A stretch of 64,000 nucleotides of DNA from Cryptomeria japonica (lineage: Eukaryota > Streptophyta > Pinopsida > Cupressales > Cupressaceae). The notes beneath the pieces are model-generated. The model was given only the letters and a program-made list of their open reading frames with translations. It was not told the DNA's origin and did not search any database. Below, piece by piece: positions 58,510 to 64,000 of the stretch (positions are counted from its first letter, which is position 1; each line of letters starts with the position of its first letter). The stretch is from assembly GCF_030272615.1 (NCBI RefSeq), contig NC_081414.1, positions 770,603,653 to 770,667,652 on the forward strand, in the 5' to 3' direction. Made by a program: the position numbers and the translations under genes.

Positions 58510-59877
58510 ATGGCAGCAAATATCTTCAGGAAGGACAGTCCCAAACTTGATGGAACTAACTATGGTATATGGAAGATGAGAATGGACACACATCTGAATT
58601 GCACTGGAAGAGATATATGGGATGTTACAAAGAATGGCTATGTTTCTCCTAGTTCGAATAACCTTAATCCACCAACCTTAGCTAAAGACTTGGAGAATGA
58701 TTGCAAAGCAAGAGAAGCACTTCTAAGCACATTATCAAATCAACAAATCATGGGATTATCAGATAGATCTACTGCAAAAGCTATTTGGGATAAAATGGAA
58801 ACATTGAATGAAGGAGATTACACTGTCAAAATTGCAAAACTGGAATGTTACTAGGTCAAGTATGAAAATTTAAAAATGGAAGAGCATGAAAGAATTTCTG
58901 CATTTATAGAAAGAGTTAATGAAATTGTTTTAGGAATACAATGTTGTGGAGGATCTTTAAGTGAAGATGAAATTGTTTCTAAAGTTTTAAGAGCATTGAC
59001 ACCAGATTACAAAATGAAAGTGACAAGTATTAATGAGTTTAGAATGATGCCTAATACATCAGTATCTAGAGATACTTTGGTTGGAAAAATTTTAGCATTT
59101 GAGCTTGAAGAATTTTGTCTTGTTGCTACAGTCAAGACTGATATAGCCTTCAAAGCATCATCATCATCATCATCATCTGACAAATCTGATTGGAAAACAC
59201 TCTATGCAAAAGAACTTGAAGATATCAGAAGAGAAAATGAAGAACTTGAAGAACTTGAAGCACTATTTGCAAGGAAGAAGCCTAAAGGTCCAGCGGGAAG
59301 TAAGTATGAAGGTAAAGCACATTTCAAATGTTTTAATTGCAATAAAGTTGGTCATATGGTATCTAGGTGTCTTGATAGACATTCAAGACTAAGAGATGAG
59401 GCAAAGAGAACATATAAGCCTAACCCTGAATATCAGAGATACAAATTTAGGAAAAATAGAGATAAGTCATGTTACTATGCAGATGAGGGTGTTAGAGATG
59501 ACTCTGGTGAAGATCCATCAGATAGTGGATGGGAATTTGTTGCATTAAAAGAAGATCAACCGACACCTATTGTCAAACCGGTAGAGCAGGCATTACCAGC
59601 AAAAATTGAAGAAAAGGATGAATGGATCATTGATAGTGGTTGCTCACATCATATGACTAGTGATAAAAGAAAATTCTTATTACAGGAATATAATGGAGGT
59701 CTAGTAAGATTTGGAGATGACAAAGATTGTTCAATCAAAGGAAGAGGCACTATATATTTGGATGGTAAGCATAATATTGATAATATTTATTATGTTGAAG
59801 GTTTAAAGCATAATCCTTTTAGTGTTGGTCACTTAGTGGGAAAAGGATTTCAATTACAATTCAAGAATGAAAAATGA
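58510..59877 (+). pseudogene. Copia 2 gag and protease
   Basis: The start at 58510 (MAANIFRKDSPKLDG) lies 44 bases after the primer site. Gag motifs are LDGTNYGIWKMRMDTHL, ALLSTLSNQQIM, IWDKMETLNEGD, and after one stop (58852) HERISAFIERVNEIV, ALTPDYKMKVTSI. A poly-Ser stretch from TCA repeats (59158-59178) and an acidic coiled-coil-like segment precede the zinc knuckle CFNCNKVGHMVSRC. The protease has DEWIIDSGCSHHMTSDKRKF with an intact DSG. FGDDKDCSIKGRGT and YYVEGLKHNPFSVGHL follow. The stop at 59875 ends this frame, which is otherwise continuous with the integrase frame. Confidence 0.95.
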
Positions 59878-59898
59878 AAAATCATAAACTAAAATGGA

Positions 59899-60837
59899 TT
59901 GGAGATTGCAACCAGTAATCAGACTAATGGTAATATCTTTCATTTGAATACTAGTGATAAGACATGTTTGATTGCTCAGATTGATGAAAGCTGGTTATGG
60001 CATAAAAGACTTTGTCATGTGAATTTTGATTGCATTGTAAAGATCAGTTCAACCAAGGCAGTAAGGGATTTACCTAAGATTGTGAAATCTCATAATCTGG
60101 TATGTAAGGAATGTCAAATGGGAAAGAAAGTTAGAACAATATTTAAGAGCATTTCTGAGAAATCCAATAATATTCTTGATTTAATTTAGACTGATTTATG
60201 TGGTCCAACAAGAACAAGAAGTCCTCAAGGTGATAGATACTTTATGCTAATAATTGATGATTATTCTAGAATGTGTTGGGTTACTTTTCTCAGGGAGAAA
60301 TCAGAAGCTTTTGGAAGATTCAAGATATACAAGGCAATGGTAGAGAATGAAATTGGAAAGAAAATCAAATGTTTGAGATCTGATCAAGGAGGAGAATTCA
60401 CATCTAGGGAATTCAATGCATTCTATGAAGAGAATGGAATCAAAAGACAACTATCGGCACCCCAGACACCCCAACAAAATACAATTTTGGAAAGGAAGAA
60501 CATAATTATACTAGATGCAGCAAGAACCATGATGATGGAAGCAAATCTACCTCATATGTACTAGAGAGAATTAGTAAATACAATGATTTATACTTTCAAT
60601 AGAGTTCACATCAAAGGTGAAACCGGTAAGACCCCTTATGAACTATGGTTCGGTCATATTCCTACTCTTAAATATTTTAGAATATTTGGAAGCAAATGCT
60701 ATATAAAGAGAGATGAGTCTATTGGAAAATTTGATCCTAGAAGTGATGAAGGAATATTTCTTGGTTATTCATTTAGAGGCAAGGCATATAGATGTTATAA
60801 TAAAGATTGCAGAAAATTATTGAAAGTACTAATGTGA
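59899..60837 (+). pseudogene. Copia 2 integrase
   Basis: The HHCC zinc domain reads WLWHKRLCHVNFD..CKECQMGKK. All three core catalytic residues are kept: TDLCGP, RSDQGGEF and TILERKN (DDE triad). KTPYELWFGHIPTLKYFRIFG and DPRSDEGIFLGYS follow. Stops at 60187 and 60561 replace codons that are usually Gln/Trp (NILDLI* Q; PHMY* W), each one transition away. A frameshift near 60805 ends the frame. Confidence 0.95.
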
Positions 60838-62643
60838 AGATAGATGAACATTGTAGAAGAGAATCAAGATCTATAGGTTCTGAACCGGTTGTAGAAAGGA
60901 GTATAAATGAACCGGCATGGATTGTAGTAGAACAGAATGAAGAACCCGTCACACCGGCATCATCAGAAAACTCAACTGTGATTGGAAAACAATAGCCTTT
61001 GAATGGAAATCAGAATAAACCCATGTATGTAAGATTGAATCATTTAGATAATCAAATAATTGGAAATAAAAATCAAGGTGTTATGACAAGAGGAAGATTG
61101 GAAAATGAAGAGATATGTTTAATTTCTCAAGTTGAACCAGCATCAACTGTTGAAGCATGTCAGGATAAACATTGGATAAAAGCAATGGAAGAAGAATTAG
61201 AACAGATTGAAAAGAATAATACTTGGACATTAGTTCCTTGACCTAAAGACAAAAATCTAATTGGAACTAAATGGGTATTTAGACATAAACTTAATGAAGA
61301 TGGTGAAGTAATTAGAAACAAAGAAAGATTAGTTTATAAAGGTTATTCTTAGAAATAAGGAATTGATTATAATGAAACCTTTGCATCGATAGCCGAAAAT
61401 TGAAGCAATAAGACCGTTTCTTGCATTTTCAGCTCACAAGAACTATAAGATTTATCAGATGGATGTAAATGTGCATTTTTGAATGGAGATCTTGAAGAAG
61501 AAGTTTACATTGAGTATCCCGATGGATTTTCACTAACAGATGATAAGGATATGGTTTGGAGATTAAGAAAATCTTTATATGGATTGAAGCAAGCTCCTAG
61601 AGCTTGGTATGCTAGACTGGATAAATATCTTTTAAAGCTTGGATACACAAAAGGTAATGTTGATAGTAATTTGTATTACAAAATTACCAATGATGAAATT
61701 TTGGTTATTGAAGTATTTGTGGATGATATCATTTTTGGAGGAGAAGAAGAGCTATGCAAAGACTTTTCTAATAAGATGCTAGAAGAATTTGAAATGTCTA
61801 TGATTGGAGAGATAAAAAAATTTCTAGGTTTGCAGATTTCTCAAACAGATAAAGGTATATTTATTTGACAAACAAAATACTTGAAGGAACTTTTGAGGAA
61901 ATTTGGAATGGAAAACTCCAAACCGGTAAGAACTCCTATGACTACAACAGATAAATTGACATCAAAGGATGATTCAGCTCCTATAAATCTGACAAGGTAC
62001 AAATCTATGACTATAGGGTTACTACATTTGACACAAACCAGACCTGATATAATGAATGCAGTATGTATTGCTTCAAGATTTCAAAGCAATCTTAAAGAAA
62101 ATCATGAAACTGCAATAAAAAGTATTTTCTAGTACCTGCAAGGGACAAAAAATTATGGTTTATGGTATTCTAAGGATGACAATTTTGAGTTATGTGCATA
62201 TACAAATGCAAATTGGGCAGGAGATATGGATGACAGAAAGAGTACCACTGGCAGCGCATTCTTTTTTGGCAGAAGATTAATTTCATGGATCAACAAGAAG
62301 TATACCTGCATCATTATCTATAGCAGAAGTAGAATATGTTGTAGCAATAACTAATTGTACTCAAGTATTATGGATCAAGCAAATGTTGAAGGATATCAAG
62401 GTAAAATGCAAAGAATCGGTAATTATTCACTGTGATAATTCAACAGCAATAGATATATCAAAGAATCCGGTATTTCACTCTAAAACAAAGCATGTTTCCA
62501 TTAAGTACAATTTTCTTAAAGAAAATGTTGAAGCAAATGAAGTGAGATTGGTTTATGTGAACACTAAAGAGAAAATTGCAGATATTTTAAAAGGCCTTTG
62601 CGTAAGGAAACATTTGAATATCTCAGAGAGAAGCTTGGGGTAA
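60807..62643 (+). pseudogene. Copia 2 reverse transcriptase and RNase H
   Basis: After a variable linker the entry motifs are DKHWIKAMEEELEQIEKNNTW and IGTKWVFRHKLNEDGEV. EEEVYIEYPDGFSL and [22 protein letters not shown] lead to the catalytic EVFVDDIIFGG (FVDD). RNase H shows TNANWAGDMDDRKSTTGSAF, then after a frameshift near 62300 HCDNSTAIDISKNPVFHSKT and KHVSIKYNFLKENV. Two compensating shifts occur at 61400-61475. Stops at 61239, 61866 and 62130 break it further. The C-terminus ends at 62643. Confidence 0.94.
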
Positions 62644-63010
62644 TCACCCCACCAATAGAGACTTAAATGATGCAGACTAGCATCAAACCGGTAGGGACTA
62701 ACAAAAAACACTTTTTCTGGCTTGATGAAGGAGAGCTACTACTTAGGGGGAGTAGTTAGTTGTATGTTATGTTCTAATTTTAATTTTTAACTGCTTTGGC
62801 ATTTGATGTCAAAGGGGGAGAGATGTTTATAGAAAAAAATTGTACTTTGAGATATCTATGGAAAAACATTGTACTTTGAAGATGTATTTTGGTTTTGGTT
62901 ATACTGTTTTTGTTTTTGTTATAGGACTCTGTGATCGATCTATTTAAGGGAGATTGTTGGCATTCTGTTTTGGCACTTAGATGTTTTTCCATCTAGTATT
63001 GCCATCAATG

Positions 63011-63024
63011 TCAAAAGGGGAGAT
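63011..63024 (+). promoter_or_regulatory. Copia 2 polypurine tract
   Basis: TCAAAAGGGGAGAT directly precedes the LTR start. Two similar purine tracts lie upstream, CAAAGGGGGAGAG (62809-62822) and AAGGGAGATTGTTGG (62945), the second also followed by an LTR-like TGTTGGCATTCTG. This suggests partial duplication of the LTR boundary. Confidence 0.8.
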
Positions 63025-64000
63025 TGTTGGTATTATGGATGACTTCGTCATGTGTTGCATTGGTTTTGTCATTGATGTCAATACTTATCTTTCTGGAGGT
63101 CTACATTGTTGATTTGGCACTCTGGTTATATTGGTTTGTTGATGAACCAACACATTATGGTCCCGACATGGATATTGGCTTATGCACAGTTATTGGTATA
63201 CATTTCACAGACAGCTCAGGAAGTTGGTAATGACTTGTTATGATCTAGAGATCATTTGGTAATGTCAAAGACATAGATTGGATGTTTTCATTTGGTGTTT
63301 TTCATATTGAACTAATTGGGTTCACATATAAGCCTTAACCAATAGATAGGTCTAGGTTATGAACCGACATAGGAAAACATGTTCTAGATCTACATGACAT
63401 GATTTGGAAATGATTTATTGAATGGATAATGTATAAATATATTGAGGCCGACATATTGTAATGCACCAAGGCTTATTTTGTAATTGATTTAAATGTAATA
63501 TCTTTTGGAAGCCGACCTAATGATTAGGTCTTAGGGTTTGTACATAAATCATTGTAAGATCTTATTTGGAAGAGATGTGTGAGTGTGTGTGAATATTGAA
63601 GATCATTGTGAAGAGCAAAAATAAGTAGATCCTTGTGTGAATCACACAGATATCATCTGAAGATTGAAGGAAGGTTGTTAAAATTTATGAAGGTGTTTGG
63701 TCCTCATGCACAGAGCTTAAATCAGTACAGAATCCGGCATTGAAGATGCTCAATTGAAGTAGTACATTGTTATTGGATTTAACCATCCAATTGTGTAGTT
63801 AGTGTGACTCTTATTTTTTTATTAAGTAGTGAGCTCTAGGCAGTTGGCCTTTTTGCATGTGCAGACCCCATTATTGTATTCACTTACTATCTATAGTAGT
63901 ATCATCTGATTGTGGGTAAGGTTTCCCACCGTAGTTTTTCCCCTTATAGGGTTTCCATGTCAAAATCTTTCTGTCATGTGTTGTGGATGTTGTTTTCCTT
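63025..64000 (+). repeat. Copia 2 3' LTR, incomplete at the window edge
   Basis: It matches 57324-58300 from TGTTGGTATTATGG to the GTTGTTTTCCTT at the last base. Comparison with the 5' LTR implies about 150 further bases lie beyond the window. Confidence 0.95.

Larger units (their letters stand above)
57324..64000 (+). mobile_element. Copia 2: near-complete Ty1/Copia element
   Basis: 5' LTR (57324-58452), primer site, gag, protease, integrase, reverse transcriptase, RNase H, polypurine tract and a 3' LTR that begins at 63025 and runs out of the window are all present in order. The internal region is 4.57 kb. About ten stops and four frameshifts break the coding sequence. By eye the two LTRs differ at about one base in nine, with many CG to TG/CA changes, so the insertion is old and methylated. 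It is closest to Copia 1 among the elements here. Confidence 0.95.

Overview
The window looks like intergenic DNA from a large, transposon-rich seed-plant nuclear genome. A gymnosperm is my best guess, from the style of old, heavily mutated Copia elements whose LTRs carry a C-rich block just before a TGGTATCAGAGC primer site; that is impression rather than proof. I see no intact host gene, no rRNA, no tRNA and nothing bacterial. Almost every coding stretch is a transposon gene in decay. The only host-type genes are two broken copies of an ascorbate-oxidase-like multicopper oxidase.

Layout. 1-600: flank with a cluster of small hairpins (224-312) and a CT-rich run. 600-8030: a 7.4 kb minisatellite built from a 20-base unit that occurs in both orientations, with a looser ~0.4-0.6 kb higher-order repeat. 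8235-16975: a block with two convergent intron-containing genes. Gene A (plus, 8911-12044) is a transposase-like protein with SDN..QFKN and HGKG..DGxG motifs. Gene B (minus, 14743-16877) has about seven exons and is unrecognised. Between them lie a 359-base tandem repeat (12270-14068) and a 109-base tandem repeat (14403-14728). Another hairpin cluster (16898-16975) sits just outside gene B. 16990-22887: Copia 1 (minus), cut off inside its reverse transcriptase. 22888-27390: a Gypsy-type fragment with a protease but no visible reverse transcriptase. 27640-28430: a ~24-base minisatellite. 28523-29872: a second, minus-strand, 5'-cut copy of gene A that keeps the same intron at the same position and phase. 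29874-40563: an LTR fragment, then Copia 3 (plus, internally deleted), split by a complete 6.6 kb LTR element (32836-39448, minus, 5-base target duplication AGTTA) that has zinc knuckles and a long unknown ORF but no pol genes. 42650-48292: Copia 4 (minus), itself split by a solo LTR (45812-46997, target duplication AGATA). 48446-57175: a pair of ~5.8 kb-spaced duplicated segments, each holding an ascorbate oxidase pseudogene, with a small inverted-repeat element and LINE pieces. 57324-64000: Copia 2 (plus), nearly complete, its 3' LTR running off the window.

How it fits together. Retrotransposons nest inside each other and give a relative order of events. Copia 3 is older than the non-autonomous LTR element inside it, and Copia 4 is older than the solo LTR inside it. 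The best candidate for something undescribed is the gene A family: two diverged copies in one window with a shared phase-1 intron, one paired with a convergent multi-exon partner and flanked by hairpin clusters. That suggests a large two-gene DNA transposon. The second candidate is the pol-less LTR element with its own long ORF. Functional statements about these two are inference from sequence alone.
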